A DNA stretch of 64,000 nt from Pseudomonas subflava (GCF_023823685.1 NZ_JAMXBF010000013.1:237143-301142), one strand, 5' to 3'; positions 8,688 through 17,866 are shown, numbered from the stretch's first letter. Notes: generated by a model from the sequence alone, not told the origin. Numbers and translations: made by a program.

Positions 8688-8709
8688 GCGGCCGCCGCAG
8701 GGCGGCCGC
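8688..8709. terminator. GC-rich hairpin between convergent genes
   Basis: Perfect 9-bp stem GCGGCCGCC (8688-8696) / GGCGGCCGC (8701-8709), loop GCAG, between the convergent Nudix-like gene and hldE. There is no T run, so intrinsic termination would be weak; it may rather protect 3' ends. Confidence 0.4.
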
Positions 8710-8714
8710 GGGCA

Positions 8715-10136
8715 TCACTTGCTGCGGATCTTCTCGACGATGGCGGTGGTCGAGCTGTTTTCCACCAGGCCGAGCACCCGCACTTCGCCGCCGTAGGCGC
8801 GGACGATGTTGGCGCCGACCACCTGGTCGATGCCGTAGTCGCCGCCCTTGACCAGCACGTCTGGGCGTACCGCGCGCAGCAGGTTCTCCGGAGTGTCTTC
8901 GCTGAAGCTCACCACCCAGTCCACCGCGCCGAGGCCGGCGAGCACGGCCATACGCCGGTCCACCGAATTGATCGGTCGGCCCGGGCCCTTGAGGCGCGAT
9001 ACCGAGGCATCGTCGTTGACCGCGAGCACCAGGCGATCGCCCTGGGCGCGGGCCTGCTCCAGATAGGTCACGTGGCCGGCATGCAGGATGTCGAAGCAGC
9101 CGTTGGTGAAGACGATCTTCTCGCCGTGGGCGCGGGCGTCCTCGATGGCCACCAGCAGCTGTTCGAGGCCCAGCACGCCACGCTCGGAACCCTGCTCGCG
9201 CTGCACCGCGCGGCGCAGCTCGGGGGCGCTGATGGCGGCGGTGCCCAGCTTGCCGACGACGATGCCGGCGGCCAGGTTGGCCAGGGCCACGGCCTGCGGC
9301 AGCTCCTCGCCGGCGGCGATGGAGGCGGCCAGGGTGGAGATCACCGTGTCGCCAGCGCCGGTCACGTCGAACACCTCACGGGCACGGGCCGGCAGGTGCA
9401 GCGGTGCATAGTCCGGGCGCAGCAAGGTCATGCCGTGCTCGCCGCGGGTCACAAGCAGCGCGCCCAGCTCCAGCTCGCGCATCAGCTCGGCGCCCTTGGC
9501 CACCAACTCGGCCTCGTCGGCGCAGTGGCCGACGATGGTCTCGAATTCGTTGAGGTTGGGGGTGATCAGGCTGGCGCCGCGGTAGATGGAGAAGTCCTTG
9601 CCCTTGGGATCGGCCAGCACCGGGATGCCCTTGGCGCGGGCCAGCTGGATCAGCGCCTGGTGGTTCTTCAGCGCGCCCTTGCCGTAGTCGGACAGCACCA
9701 TCACCTTGACCCCGGCGAGCAGACCGTCGACCTCGCGGGCCAGGGCCTCGGCGTCGGTGGCGAAGGGCTCCTCGAAGTCCATGCGCAGCAGTTGCTGGTG
9801 GCGGCTCATGACGCGCAGCTTGACGATGGTCGGCTGGGTGTCGATGCGCTGGAAGTGGGCACTCACACCGGCGGCGTTGAGACTGTCGGTGAGGCTGTCG
9901 GCGGCTTCGTCTTCGCCGGTCACCCCGACCAGCTGCGCCGGCGCGCCGAGCGCGGCGATGTTCAGCGCGACGTTGGCGGCGCCACCCGGGCGATCCTCGA
10001 TCTGCTCGACCTTGACCACCGGCACCGGCGCCTCGGGGGAGATGCGCGAGGTGCCGCCATGCCAGTAGCGATCAAGCATCACATCGCCCACCACCAGAAC
10101 GGGGGCTTGGTCGTAACGGGGCATGGACAGCTTCAT
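8715..10136 (-). CDS. hldE: Bifunctional D-glycero-beta-D-manno-heptose-7-phosphate kinase / heptose-1-phosphate adenylyltransferase HldE
   Basis: Makes ADP-heptose precursor for the LPS inner core. 473 aa, as in the family. Residues ~1-320 are a ribokinase-type kinase: VVGDVMLDRYW near the N-terminus, RPGGAANVALN, and DVTGAGDTVISTLA with the catalytic Asp. Residues ~340-473 are a nucleotidyltransferase: VFTNGCFDILHAGHVTYLEQ with the H-x-G-H motif. The ATG at 10136 is preferred over upstream in-frame starts because it gives the family's N-terminus (MKLSMPRYDQ). Elsewhere in Pseudomonas hldE directly follows msbA; here about 5 kb of transferase genes lie between them. Confidence 0.97.
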   Translation of the reverse strand: MKLSMPRYDQAPVLVVGDVMLDRYWHGGTSRISPEAPVPVVKVEQIEDRPGGAANVALNIAALGAPAQLVGVTGEDEAADSLTDSLNAAGVSAHFQRIDTQPTIVKLRVMSRHQQLLRMDFEEPFATDAEALAREVDGLLAGVKVMVLSDYGKGALKNHQALIQLARAKGIPVLADPKGKDFSIYRGASLITPNLNEFETIVGHCADEAELVAKGAELMRELELGALLVTRGEHGMTLLRPDYAPLHLPARAREVFDVTGAGDTVISTLAASIAAGEELPQAVALANLAAGIVVGKLGTAAISAPELRRAVQREQGSERGVLGLEQLLVAIEDARAHGEKIVFTNGCFDILHAGHVTYLEQARAQGDRLVLAVNDDASVSRLKGPGRPINSVDRRMAVLAGLGAVDWVVSFSEDTPENLLRAVRPDVLVKGGDYGIDQVVGANIVRAYGGEVRVLGLVENSSTTAIVEKIRSK

Positions 10137-10317
10137 GGACACAGAACTCTCGGCAGGGGAGCGGCAAAATCGCCGCGGATCATAGCATGTCGGGCCGGCA
10201 GCCGAGTCAGCCCGGCCGCGCCTGGCGCCAGATATCAAGCCACGCAACAGCGGTTACTGCCGCTCGGCGGCGATTGCCTTTAGAATCCCCCCTCCGATAT
10301 CTGGCCCAGTCTCAGTA

Positions 10318-11502
10318 ATGCACTATCCATCGAGTCATCGCCTGCCCTCTCTCTATGCGCCGCTAAGCGACTTCATCAGCATGCGCTGGCTCACGCTCGG
10401 CTACTTCCTGCTTTTGACCGGGCTGTTCTGGCTTCCGAACCCCAGCGCCCACACCAAGGTGTACTACGCCGCCATGGCCGCCCCGGCTCTGCTGGCCATG
10501 ATTCTCGCGCCCAGGGTGCTGGGGGAAATGCTGCGTGAGCCCATCGTGCTCGCCTACCTGGGCCTCGCCGCCTGGTTGCTGCTGAGTCTGACCTGGACGA
10601 CCTCCGACTCCAGCCTCACCAGCCTGGCAAAGCGGCCGCTCTATGTATTCATGGCCATCGCATCCTGCACATTGATCGCCCTGCGCGACCAGGCGCTGCT
10701 GATGAAAGCGCTGCGCTTTGCCGCCATTGCCGCCAGTCTGGCAGCGCTCATCAACGTGACCTACCACCTGTGGACATCGCCGAGCGTGCGCATGGTCGGC
10801 GGGGGAGCATTGCGCAATTCCCTGTTGAGCTCCCACGTGTTCGGCTTCTTTCTGACGTTCTGGGTGGCGAGCTGGGCCAGCCGAAACGAGCAACGACAAT
10901 GGCTCCCGCTGCTGTTGGCGGCGCCCCTGCTCGCCGCCTGCCTGGCGACAGGATCCCGCACCTCGCTGATGGCCCTAGTGATCGTCTGCGGCTGGCTGAC
11001 TTTTTTCTCCTGGCAGCGAGGCCGGGTATTGATAGGCGCGCTGGCTGCCGTGACCGCGCTCGTCGTTGTGCTCGCACCGGACTGGCTGCTGCAGCGTGGC
11101 GTCTCGTTCCGTCCGGAGCTCTGGACGGACGCGCTGCGTCAGGCCCTCGAGGCATTCTGGATCGGGCATGGCTATGACAGCCGCTTCGTATTCGATGTGC
11201 CGGGGCACACTCCCCTGACCGACCCCCACAACGTCGAACTGGCAGTGCTCCTGGAGCTCGGGATAGTCGGCCTGATCGCCTGGCTGAGCATGCACCTGCT
11301 CAGCCTCTGGCGCTGCTATCGCCAGCGTCACCTACCCCGCTTCCAGATCGCGTCGGCCTTGCTGATCTACGGATTGGCCGCCGGGTTGACGGAGGGCAGC
11401 AACTTCCTGGCCCGCCCCAATGAAAGCTGGTTCATCATCTGGATTCCCCTGTCGTTGATCGCCGCACTGTCGATCAGTCATAGAGGCCTCGCAGAGCGAT
11501 GA
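10318..11502 (+). CDS. waaL: O-antigen ligase WaaL (Wzy_C family)
   Basis: Joins undecaprenyl-linked O antigen to the lipid A-core on the periplasmic face. 394 aa with about 10-12 membrane helices. The Wzy_C region is visible: ATGSRTSLMALV with a conserved Arg, followed by the large periplasmic loop with WIGHGYDSRF and TDPHNVELAVLLELG, whose His is residue 304, close to the His303 reported as important in P. aeruginosa WaaL. Family members differ greatly in sequence, so a polymerase (Wzy) is possible, but the location in the core cluster and the motif favour ligase. A TAGAAT at 10281-10286 may be its -10 box. Its stop overlaps the next ATG (ATGA). Confidence 0.85.
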   Translation: MHYPSSHRLPSLYAPLSDFISMRWLTLGYFLLLTGLFWLPNPSAHTKVYYAAMAAPALLAMILAPRVLGEMLREPIVLAYLGLAAWLLLSLTWTTSDSSLTSLAKRPLYVFMAIASCTLIALRDQALLMKALRFAAIAASLAALINVTYHLWTSPSVRMVGGGALRNSLLSSHVFGFFLTFWVASWASRNEQRQWLPLLLAAPLLAACLATGSRTSLMALVIVCGWLTFFSWQRGRVLIGALAAVTALVVVLAPDWLLQRGVSFRPELWTDALRQALEAFWIGHGYDSRFVFDVPGHTPLTDPHNVELAVLLELGIVGLIAWLSMHLLSLWRCYRQRHLPRFQIASALLIYGLAAGLTEGSNFLARPNESWFIIWIPLSLIAALSISHRGLAER

Positions 11503-12158
11503 GGACGCTGCGCGACAAGGACCTCGACAGCCTTCTCGAAGGCTCGGAGGTGATCGAGCAAGACGGTTACGGCGTCAAGGTGGCACGCCTCAAGGATGGC
11601 GACTTCCTCAAGCTCTATCGCCGCAAGCGCCTGCTTTCGTCGGCACTCTGGGCGCTGCCCGCCAAGCTGTTCGCACGTAATGCGCAGCGGCTGCAAACGC
11701 TGGGTTTTGTCGCGCCGGCCATCACCGACCTGCTGGTCATTCCAGCACGACAACTCAATGCCGTCCGCTACCGTCCACTGCCAGGCAAAACACTGCGCCA
11801 GCACTGGAAGACGCTTGCCGCAGTCGAACGCCAGCAGGAAGTACAACGATTCGGCTCATTCCTCGGCGAATTGCACGAGAAGGGCATCTATTTCCGCTCG
11901 CTGCACCTGGGCAATGTGCTCATCCTTCCAGATGACAGGCTGGGATTGATCGACCTGTCCGACATGCAGATCGGCAAGCAAGCGCTCTCCCACTGGAAGC
12001 GCGCACGCAACCTTCAGCACATGCTGCGCTATGCGGAAGACCGGAGCTGGCTGGCCGAACAGCACAGAGCGGCGCTCCTGGCCGGCTATCGGCAACGCTG
12101 CGGCGATATATTTGCGGACAGGCTCGAGCGCGCGCTGCAGGCGATCAAAATCCCTTGA
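11499..12158 (+). CDS. LPS kinase-fold protein lacking the catalytic Asp
   Basis: 219 aa, ATG overlapping the waaL stop (ATGA). It has the layout of small LPS/choline-type kinases: VKVARLKDGDFLKLYRRK holds the candidate ATP-binding Lys; the catalytic loop aligns as YFRSLHLGNVLIL; the Mg-binding Asp is in LGLIDLSDM. In active relatives the loop reads H-G-D-x-H-x-G-N, so here His is Phe and the catalytic Asp is Ser, while Asn remains. It resembles the small kinase-like protein beside waaL in P. aeruginosa. Probably membrane-associated and acting on core sugars or assisting WaaL; loss of catalysis is an inference from one motif. Confidence 0.72.
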   Translation: MRTLRDKDLDSLLEGSEVIEQDGYGVKVARLKDGDFLKLYRRKRLLSSALWALPAKLFARNAQRLQTLGFVAPAITDLLVIPARQLNAVRYRPLPGKTLRQHWKTLAAVERQQEVQRFGSFLGELHEKGIYFRSLHLGNVLILPDDRLGLIDLSDMQIGKQALSHWKRARNLQHMLRYAEDRSWLAEQHRAALLAGYRQRCGDIFADRLERALQAIKIP

Positions 12159-12237
12159 CGCCTGTGCAGCCGAGCCTGGCCTCAGAAAGCACTCGGTCTA
12201 AGCTCGCTAAGACAACTCGAAAGCTGACGCTCGGCGC

Positions 12238-13098
12238 TCAAGCGAAGAGCAACCGCCCCAGCGCCCGTAGCGTCTTGGCGTTCCAATGGCGCAGGGGAAG
12301 TTGCCGTAACAGCTCGCGAGCGAGCGGCTTGTCCTGGCGAGCGCATTTCAACAGCATCGAATTCAGAAAGCGCGCACAGACCTGTGGATAGGCAGGATGG
12401 TCGGCGAAGCGCGCATAGGTCGCCATGACCGTCTCGATCATGAAGCGCCGGTTCTTGTAGGTATTCGCGCCATGCACGCGATACTGGGCCAACACGTCCG
12501 GCAACACATCGATGAAGTAACCCGCCTGCGTAATCTTGAGTTCGATCAGCAGATCCTCCAGACGAATGCTGGGATCGAAGCCGCCGACCCGCTCAAGCGC
12601 CTCACGCCGAAAGAGCAATGTGGGCGCCGGCGCGCCCGCCTGATCGCCGCAAAACACGGCATCGAAATCCAGCCGACGGAAGGCTCGCTCACGGTCTCGT
12701 TTCGACAGCGAGGCTCCGTTACCGTCGATATGGGCGATGTTGCCGGCACAGATGCCGACCTCCGGCTTGTCTCGCATGTAGGCCACCTGGGTGGCGAGGC
12801 GCCCGGGCAGCATCACGTCGTCGGAACCGAATGGCGCAATCAGGCTGCCGCGCGAGCGAGCGATGCAATCGTTGAGCGTACGTGCAAGCCCCTGGTTGGC
12901 CTGGGTCCGGAAGTCAAAACCGTGCGTGCGCTGCAGCGCCTGGATACGTGCGACGCTGTCGTCCGTGGAGCCATCGTCGACCACCAGCAGCTCTATCGGT
13001 GCGTAGGCTTGAGACAGGACGCTCTCGATCGCCGCTTCGATGTAGGGAGCATGGTTATATGAGGCGATGATCACGCTGACCAGAGGTTGGTCAGACAT
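12238..13098 (-). CDS. Family 2 glycosyltransferase
   Basis: 286 aa, GT-A fold. Residues 1-110 carry the GT2 signature: LVSVIIASYNHAPYIEAAIE, LLVVDDGSTDDS and IAPFGSDDVMLPGRL, where the D-D motif binds the sugar nucleotide and metal. The start is ATG 13098 (8-nt overlap with the preceding gene), with GGAG 7 nt upstream; a GTG at 13101 is also possible. Clearly related to the GT2 gene at 20848-21759: both share the GYF-[IV]-D-[IV]-LPDV and LLRQ-x-P-x-x-x-W segments. Last gene of an msbA-led operon; predicted to add an outer-core or side sugar. Donor and acceptor unknown. Confidence 0.88.
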   Translation of the reverse strand: MSDQPLVSVIIASYNHAPYIEAAIESVLSQAYAPIELLVVDDGSTDDSVARIQALQRTHGFDFRTQANQGLARTLNDCIARSRGSLIAPFGSDDVMLPGRLATQVAYMRDKPEVGICAGNIAHIDGNGASLSKRDRERAFRRLDFDAVFCGDQAGAPAPTLLFRREALERVGGFDPSIRLEDLLIELKITQAGYFIDVLPDVLAQYRVHGANTYKNRRFMIETVMATYARFADHPAYPQVCARFLNSMLLKCARQDKPLARELLRQLPLRHWNAKTLRALGRLLFA

Positions 13099-14227
13099 CA
13101 CGGCGCTCCAGCATCCGCTCGATCAGCTCGCGATAATGCCGCCGGAAATCTTCGACCGCATGTGAACCGCGCAGATAGTCGTATGCGCGCCGGCCCATCG
13201 CCTCGCGCGCCTCGGCAGGCTGGCCGAGCATGTTGCGCAGCTGCCGCTCCAGCGAGGGAACGTCGGCAGGCTCGAACATCAGGCCGCCACAATCCTGGAG
13301 GATCGGCTTCAGGCTATCGATGGATGCCCCCATGACCGGGAGTCGGCCACTCATACCCTCCAGCAGCGCAAGCGGCAGCCCTTCACTCAGCGACGGCATG
13401 ATGAAGATATCGAAAGCCTTCACGTATTGCAGGGCGTCATCCAGTGTACCCGGCAGGTGTACGCGGCCCTGCAGCCCTTGCTGGTCGATGCAGGCTTGCA
13501 ATTCGGCGCGGCATCTTCCGTCACCGATGATAACGAGCTGTGCCGCCGGGAACTCCTGCTTCAGGCGGGCAAACGCCTCCAGCAGGTAGATATGCCCCTT
13601 GACCGGCACGAGGCGGCCTATGGTGCCGACGATCAACGCGGATGCCTCCAGCCCCAAGCGCGCACGGGCCTCGCCGCGGTCCAGCTGCAACGCCTCGGAC
13701 CGCTCGATATCGATGGCGTTGTTGATCTGGACCGTATTGCCCGGCTCCATTCCACAGCTGGAACCAAGCAGATCTTCCCTGACCGCCCGGGAAACACCGA
13801 CGAAGCGCCACTGCCCGGTCAACAGACCTCGCGTCACCCATTGGCGATAGCGACGGTCAAACTCGCCCAGGCCATGCAATACACCGACGCAGGCGGGGAA
13901 TCTCAAGACCCGGTTCAGCAGCATGAGCAGGTTGATAGGCTTGAAACGATGCCCGATCACAAGATCGTAATCGTTTTCCCGACAGTGCCGGTATAGCGCC
14001 CACAGCACTCTGAGACGCATGCCCTTGGTCGCCGCCTGGCTGAAGCCGAAATACACGGAACGAGGCGCACAACTGTGCGGTTCATCGGCCGAGGGGCGCC
14101 CGCGCAGGAAGGCGGTGGTGACTTCATATCGCTCGCCAGGCAGCGCCTTGACGATCTGCTCGGCCAGGTCGGCGGCGCTGACGTTGTAGCGATTCTGCAG
14201 CTGCAGCACTTTGAAACGGCGCGTCAT
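13091..14227 (-). CDS. Family 4 glycosyltransferase
   Basis: 378 aa, GT-B fold. The donor-binding half shows VGTIGRLVPVKGHIYLLEAF, VIIGDGRCRAEL, VHLPGTLDD and the E-x7-E pair in PSLSEGLPLALLEGM. The acceptor half contains VIGHRFKPINLLMLL, closely matched by IAHRFKPTYVACLAT in the GT4 gene at 22661-23809, so the two are paralogues. The start overlaps the stop of the preceding GT2 gene (ATGA). It sits in the operon downstream of msbA. Probably a hexosyl- or rhamnosyltransferase of the outer core; the sugar cannot be read from sequence. Confidence 0.88.
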   Translation of the reverse strand: MTRRFKVLQLQNRYNVSAADLAEQIVKALPGERYEVTTAFLRGRPSADEPHSCAPRSVYFGFSQAATKGMRLRVLWALYRHCRENDYDLVIGHRFKPINLLMLLNRVLRFPACVGVLHGLGEFDRRYRQWVTRGLLTGQWRFVGVSRAVREDLLGSSCGMEPGNTVQINNAIDIERSEALQLDRGEARARLGLEASALIVGTIGRLVPVKGHIYLLEAFARLKQEFPAAQLVIIGDGRCRAELQACIDQQGLQGRVHLPGTLDDALQYVKAFDIFIMPSLSEGLPLALLEGMSGRLPVMGASIDSLKPILQDCGGLMFEPADVPSLERQLRNMLGQPAEAREAMGRRAYDYLRGSHAVEDFRRHYRELIERMLERRDV

Positions 14228-15153
14228 GAGGGCCGCCTCCGGCTCCGCAAGCCCAGCAATATGCGTAGCGCTTTACGTGTGTAAGTCCAGCGCAGCAGCA
14301 CCCGGGGATCCGCTTTCAGGGCGTCACGAAAGAACTTCATCGCCTCTGCGTTGCGCTCCGCAGTGCTGAACAGGCGAAAGAGCGAGAGGCAACGCTGAGC
14401 GTGATAGCGACGCCGCAGGTGCTGGTGATCTGCCGGCATCCGCCGTTCCGAAAACACCTCATCGACCAGCTCGACGCCGGTTTGCCGCGCGTAGTCGAGA
14501 TTGCGCCGCAAGCTAGTGGGATGCTTGTAGATCGCCGCCATCGGCGCATTCAGCACCGTGCAGGGGAAACGTGCCAGCACCTGCGCGAACACCGGGATGT
14601 CCTCGGCATTACGAATACGCTCCGGGTACACCCCCGCGGAGAATACCTCTCGGTGCATGGCACAAGCGCCATTGCACAGCGAGAGGGTCTTGTCGAACAG
14701 GTAAGCTATTAGACGTGCATCGGGCGTAGCGGGCAGTTGCCCCACGGGATGTTCGAACTTTCGCCCGTCGAAGGCCACAGAGTGATGACCGGCGATGACC
14801 ATTCTGGTGTGCGGCTGCTGCGAGATATGAAGACTCAAGGCAGCCAATGCGCCGGGCAGCATTTCATCGTCGGCATCGAGAAAAACGAGGTACTGGCCAC
14901 GAGAAGCAGCTATCCCGTGATTTCTCACCGAGGCCAGACCGCCGTTTTCCCTATGCAGGGCAGTGAAGCGGTCGCCATACAGGTCCCGCAGCTCGGCAAT
15001 CACCTGGCGAGTGTTATCCGTGGAGCCATCGTCGATGACCAGCAACTCGGCATCGGCATCCGACAGTTGCGCCATCACCGACCCTACCGCTCGCGGCAGC
15101 ACAGAGGCGTAGTTGTAAGTCGGAATGACCACACTGATCAGCTTATCAGCCAT
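14224..15153 (-). CDS. Family 2 glycosyltransferase (possible WapR-like)
   Basis: 309 aa. GT-A signature: ISVVIPTYNYASVLPRAVG, LLVIDDGSTDNT, then GGLASVRNHGIAASRGQYL and VFLDADDEMLPGAL with the D-x-D-D motif. The C-terminus is basic (RKALRILLGLRSRRRPS), which may help membrane association. First gene after msbA on the minus strand, 48 nt away, and coupled to the following GT4 gene by ATGA. In P. aeruginosa a GT2 gene near waaL (wapR) adds the rhamnose that accepts O antigen; this protein is the best local candidate for that role, but on weak grounds. Confidence 0.85.
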   Translation of the reverse strand: MADKLISVVIPTYNYASVLPRAVGSVMAQLSDADAELLVIDDGSTDNTRQVIAELRDLYGDRFTALHRENGGLASVRNHGIAASRGQYLVFLDADDEMLPGALAALSLHISQQPHTRMVIAGHHSVAFDGRKFEHPVGQLPATPDARLIAYLFDKTLSLCNGACAMHREVFSAGVYPERIRNAEDIPVFAQVLARFPCTVLNAPMAAIYKHPTSLRRNLDYARQTGVELVDEVFSERRMPADHQHLRRRYHAQRCLSLFRLFSTAERNAEAMKFFRDALKADPRVLLRWTYTRKALRILLGLRSRRRPS

Positions 15154-15201
15154 TGGCTACCTAACGCTTAACGCAATAACAGGTCGGTATTCAAAGACGC
15201 C

Positions 15202-17013
15202 TCAGACGTCAGCCTGAACAGGCGGCTGCTCATCATCCAGCCCCATGGCGTGAAGCCGCGCATAGTATCCATTTGCCGCCAACAATTCCCCATGGGTACC
15301 GCGCTCGACGATTCGCCCCTGGTCCATCACCAGTATTAGATCCGCCTTCTCGATGGTCGACAGCCGGTGCGCAATAACCAGCGTGGTGCGCCCTTCCATG
15401 ACGGTATCCAGCGCACTCTGGATATAGCGCTCGGACTCCGTATCCAAGGCCGAGGTCGCCTCGTCCAGAATCAACAGCGGCGCACTCTTAAGCAGGGCAC
15501 GTGCGATAGCCAGCCGCTGGCGCTGACCGCCCGAGAGCATCACGCCATTTTCGCCCACGACGGTATCGAAGCCCTGCGGCAGGCGGTCAATGAATTCGCT
15601 GGCATAGGCCGACTGGGCCGCTTGCTCGATGGCCTCCCGCGGCAGATCGCGCAGATCTCCGTAGGCGATGTTGTTGCGCACCGTGTCGTTGAACAGTGAT
15701 ACCTGCTGCGTCACCAGAGCGATGTGCTTACGCAGGTTCTCGGCGCGATAGTCTTCGACCGGGGTTCCATCGAGCAGGATCTGGCCATCCGTGTGCTGGT
15801 AGAAGCGGGGTATCAGGTTGGCCAAGGTCGACTTGCCGCTGCCGGAACGGCCGACCAGAGCGACCATCTGCCCCGGCTCCACACTGAAACTGATGTCCTG
15901 CAGAACGACCTTCTCGGTGCCCGGATAGACGAAGCTGAGATTGCGCACCTCGAGCGTTCCGCGCACGTCACCCTTTTCGACAGTTCCAGAGTCGGGCTCT
16001 GGCGTTTCATCTAGCTGCTCGAAGATGCTTTCCGCGCCGGCCAGCCCCTTCTGAATCGTCGAGCTAACTTCGGACAGCTGACGGATCGGCTTGGGCAGCA
16101 ATCCGGCCGCCGTGATATAGGCCACCAGATCACCCACGCTCGCATCCCCACGCAGAAAGAGCACCAGGAACATCAGGAATGCCATGGCGGCGTAGTTCAC
16201 CAGCTGCAGAGTCGGGGTATAGATTGCGCTGGTGCGGGTCATACGCAGCTGTTTGCGCGTACTGTCCTCGCTCGCCTCGCGGAAGCGCTCGCGTTCATAG
16301 CGTTCACCGCCGAAGCTGCGTACCACTCGATAATTCTGAATGGTTTCCGACGACACATGGGTCAGCTCGCCCATGGCGCTCTGAATCTTGCGGCTTTGGC
16401 TGCGGAACTTCTTGCTCGCGCTCTTCACCATCAGTGCGATCAACGGCAGGATCGCCACCATCACCATGGTCAGCTTCCAGTTCATCCACAGCAGATATCC
16501 GAACAGGAAAACGACCGTCAGCCCCTCCCGCACCATCACCTTCAAGGCATCCGTCGCGGCTCCGGTGACGGAGCCCACGTTGTAGGTGATGCGGGAAATC
16601 AGATAACCCGTGGCATGGTTGTCGAAGTAACGGTTAGGCAGCGTCAGCAGATTGTTGAATAACGCGATACGAAGATCCTGCACCAGACCGAGCGACACGC
16701 GAGCGAGATAGTAGCCACCGAGAAAGGACCCTATCCCCTGCCAGACGGTGATCATCAGAAGCGCGAGCGGCACCCCGTAAAGCAGGTGGACGTCGCCCGC
16801 TAGCGGCAGATCGACCGCAGCCGCCTGCGGGTCGGCCAAACCGTCGACAAAATACTTGAGCAGACCGGCCAACATCGGCTGAGTCGACGCAAAGATGATG
16901 TAGCCGACCATGCTGACCCCGAACATCAGCCAGTAGCGCTTCATGTAGCTCAGCAAGCGCATGTAGAGCTTGAAGCTGGAGAGGGAGGACTGATTAACGC
17001 GAGGATCAGACAT
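15202..17013 (-). CDS. msbA: Lipid A-core flippase MsbA (ABC exporter)
   Basis: Moves lipid A-core across the inner membrane using ATP; functions as a homodimer. 603 aa, the same length I recall for P. aeruginosa MsbA. Residues ~20-320 hold six transmembrane helices; the nucleotide-binding domain has Walker A VGRSGSGKST near 387, signature LSGGQRQRLA near 494, Walker B LLILDEATSALD near 511 and switch His in VIAHRLST. The ATG at 17013 is chosen over the longer frame because it gives MSDPRVNQSS, and a promoter-like sequence lies just upstream. Followed by three glycosyltransferase genes on the same strand rather than by hldE. Confidence 0.97.
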   Translation of the reverse strand: MSDPRVNQSSLSSFKLYMRLLSYMKRYWLMFGVSMVGYIIFASTQPMLAGLLKYFVDGLADPQAAAVDLPLAGDVHLLYGVPLALLMITVWQGIGSFLGGYYLARVSLGLVQDLRIALFNNLLTLPNRYFDNHATGYLISRITYNVGSVTGAATDALKVMVREGLTVVFLFGYLLWMNWKLTMVMVAILPLIALMVKSASKKFRSQSRKIQSAMGELTHVSSETIQNYRVVRSFGGERYERERFREASEDSTRKQLRMTRTSAIYTPTLQLVNYAAMAFLMFLVLFLRGDASVGDLVAYITAAGLLPKPIRQLSEVSSTIQKGLAGAESIFEQLDETPEPDSGTVEKGDVRGTLEVRNLSFVYPGTEKVVLQDISFSVEPGQMVALVGRSGSGKSTLANLIPRFYQHTDGQILLDGTPVEDYRAENLRKHIALVTQQVSLFNDTVRNNIAYGDLRDLPREAIEQAAQSAYASEFIDRLPQGFDTVVGENGVMLSGGQRQRLAIARALLKSAPLLILDEATSALDTESERYIQSALDTVMEGRTTLVIAHRLSTIEKADLILVMDQGRIVERGTHGELLAANGYYARLHAMGLDDEQPPVQADV

Positions 17014-17042
17014 GAGACACTGGCTCTGGAGCGAAGCACGCA

Positions 17043-17070
17043 AGTGTATCACTCGGACCCCGGCAGCCAA
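17043..17070 (-). promoter_or_regulatory. Candidate promoter of the msbA operon
   Basis: Read on the minus strand: TTGGCT (17070-17065), a 16-bp spacer, then the extended -10 TGATACACT with TACACT at 17048-17043. The predicted start would be about 25 nt upstream of the msbA ATG. Matches are partial. Confidence 0.42.
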
Positions 17071-17104
17071 ATTAAATGAGGGCCAGTGCCCCATGCCTCA
17101 TTTT
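17070..17104 (-). terminator. Possible terminator of the kinase-like gene
   Basis: Dyad AAATGAGG (17074-17081) / CCTCATTT (17096-17103) with a 14-nt loop. On the minus strand it is followed by TTTAATTT. It lies just downstream of the 17132-17866 gene and before the msbA promoter region. The stem is AT-rich and so not strong. Confidence 0.38.
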
Positions 17105-17131
17105 CCAATGAACAGCCTCGGTCGCCCAGCC

Positions 17132-17866
17132 CTACCGAGGCAGGTGCAGTTCCTGAGGCGGCCGCCATCTCGTCGGCTTTACCAGGAGGACTTCGTCACG
17201 CCACTCCGCTAGCAGTGCATGCGCATCGAATGTCGCTACACCTGCGTTATCGAGATAGGCTGTGGCGGCTGCGTTCATGTCCGAGTTGCCTAAACCCAAG
17301 GCACGTAGGCGCAACATAATCTTCTTGAAATCCTCGATGCCTCCGGCTTCCGTAAACGCCACTGAGCGTTCGAAATCCAGCACATAGGCTTCCGTGTCAA
17401 TCAAAAAGTTATACGGATTGCAATCGCCATGAGCGATACCGAGGGCATGCAAACGCCCCAAGAGCGCTAGCGACAGGCACGCACCCGACCGCAATTCCTG
17501 GCCGGCGAGGGTGGCCAATGGCACTCCCGGAAGGTGGCGAGTCAACAGCAAGCTCTCGTGGAAGCCGGGACGATGGGACTCGGTATACATGAGGGGCTCG
17601 GGAGACGGATAACGAAGCTCATGCAGCTTGGCTAAGACGGTCGCCTCGTCAAACAGTGGAGAATGGTATGGCTTGCGAAAGAGTCTCTTCCACCAAGGCT
17701 TCATTGACCTACGATAGCGCTTGACGAAGACCGCCCCGTCCTCACCATGAATCTTGGCAACGGCCCTGCCCGGCGAGAAATCGACCAGTCCTTGAAACAC
17801 CTGGGTCAACGCCCGAATCTGACTCTGCCCTAAATCATCTTTTTGAAAAACAACCAACTTCCCCAC
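17132..17866 (-). CDS. LPS kinase-like protein (RfaY/WaaP superfamily)
   Basis: 244 aa. The kinase elements are intact: AVFVKRYRRSMKPWWKRL with the ATP-binding Lys, catalytic loop GIAHGDCNPYNFLID (H-x-D-x4-N), and Mg-binding Asp in YVLDFERS. The N-terminus has several basic residues and no signal peptide, fitting a cytoplasmic enzyme at the membrane surface. It probably phosphorylates a core sugar. It is divergent from the AT-rich gene at 17943 and upstream of msbA on the same strand, separated by a possible terminator. Its exact acceptor is unknown. Confidence 0.8.
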   Translation of the reverse strand: MGKLVVFQKDDLGQSQIRALTQVFQGLVDFSPGRAVAKIHGEDGAVFVKRYRRSMKPWWKRLFRKPYHSPLFDEATVLAKLHELRYPSPEPLMYTESHRPGFHESLLLTRHLPGVPLATLAGQELRSGACLSLALLGRLHALGIAHGDCNPYNFLIDTEAYVLDFERSVAFTEAGGIEDFKKIMLRLRALGLGNSDMNAAATAYLDNAGVATFDAHALLAEWRDEVLLVKPTRWRPPQELHLPR

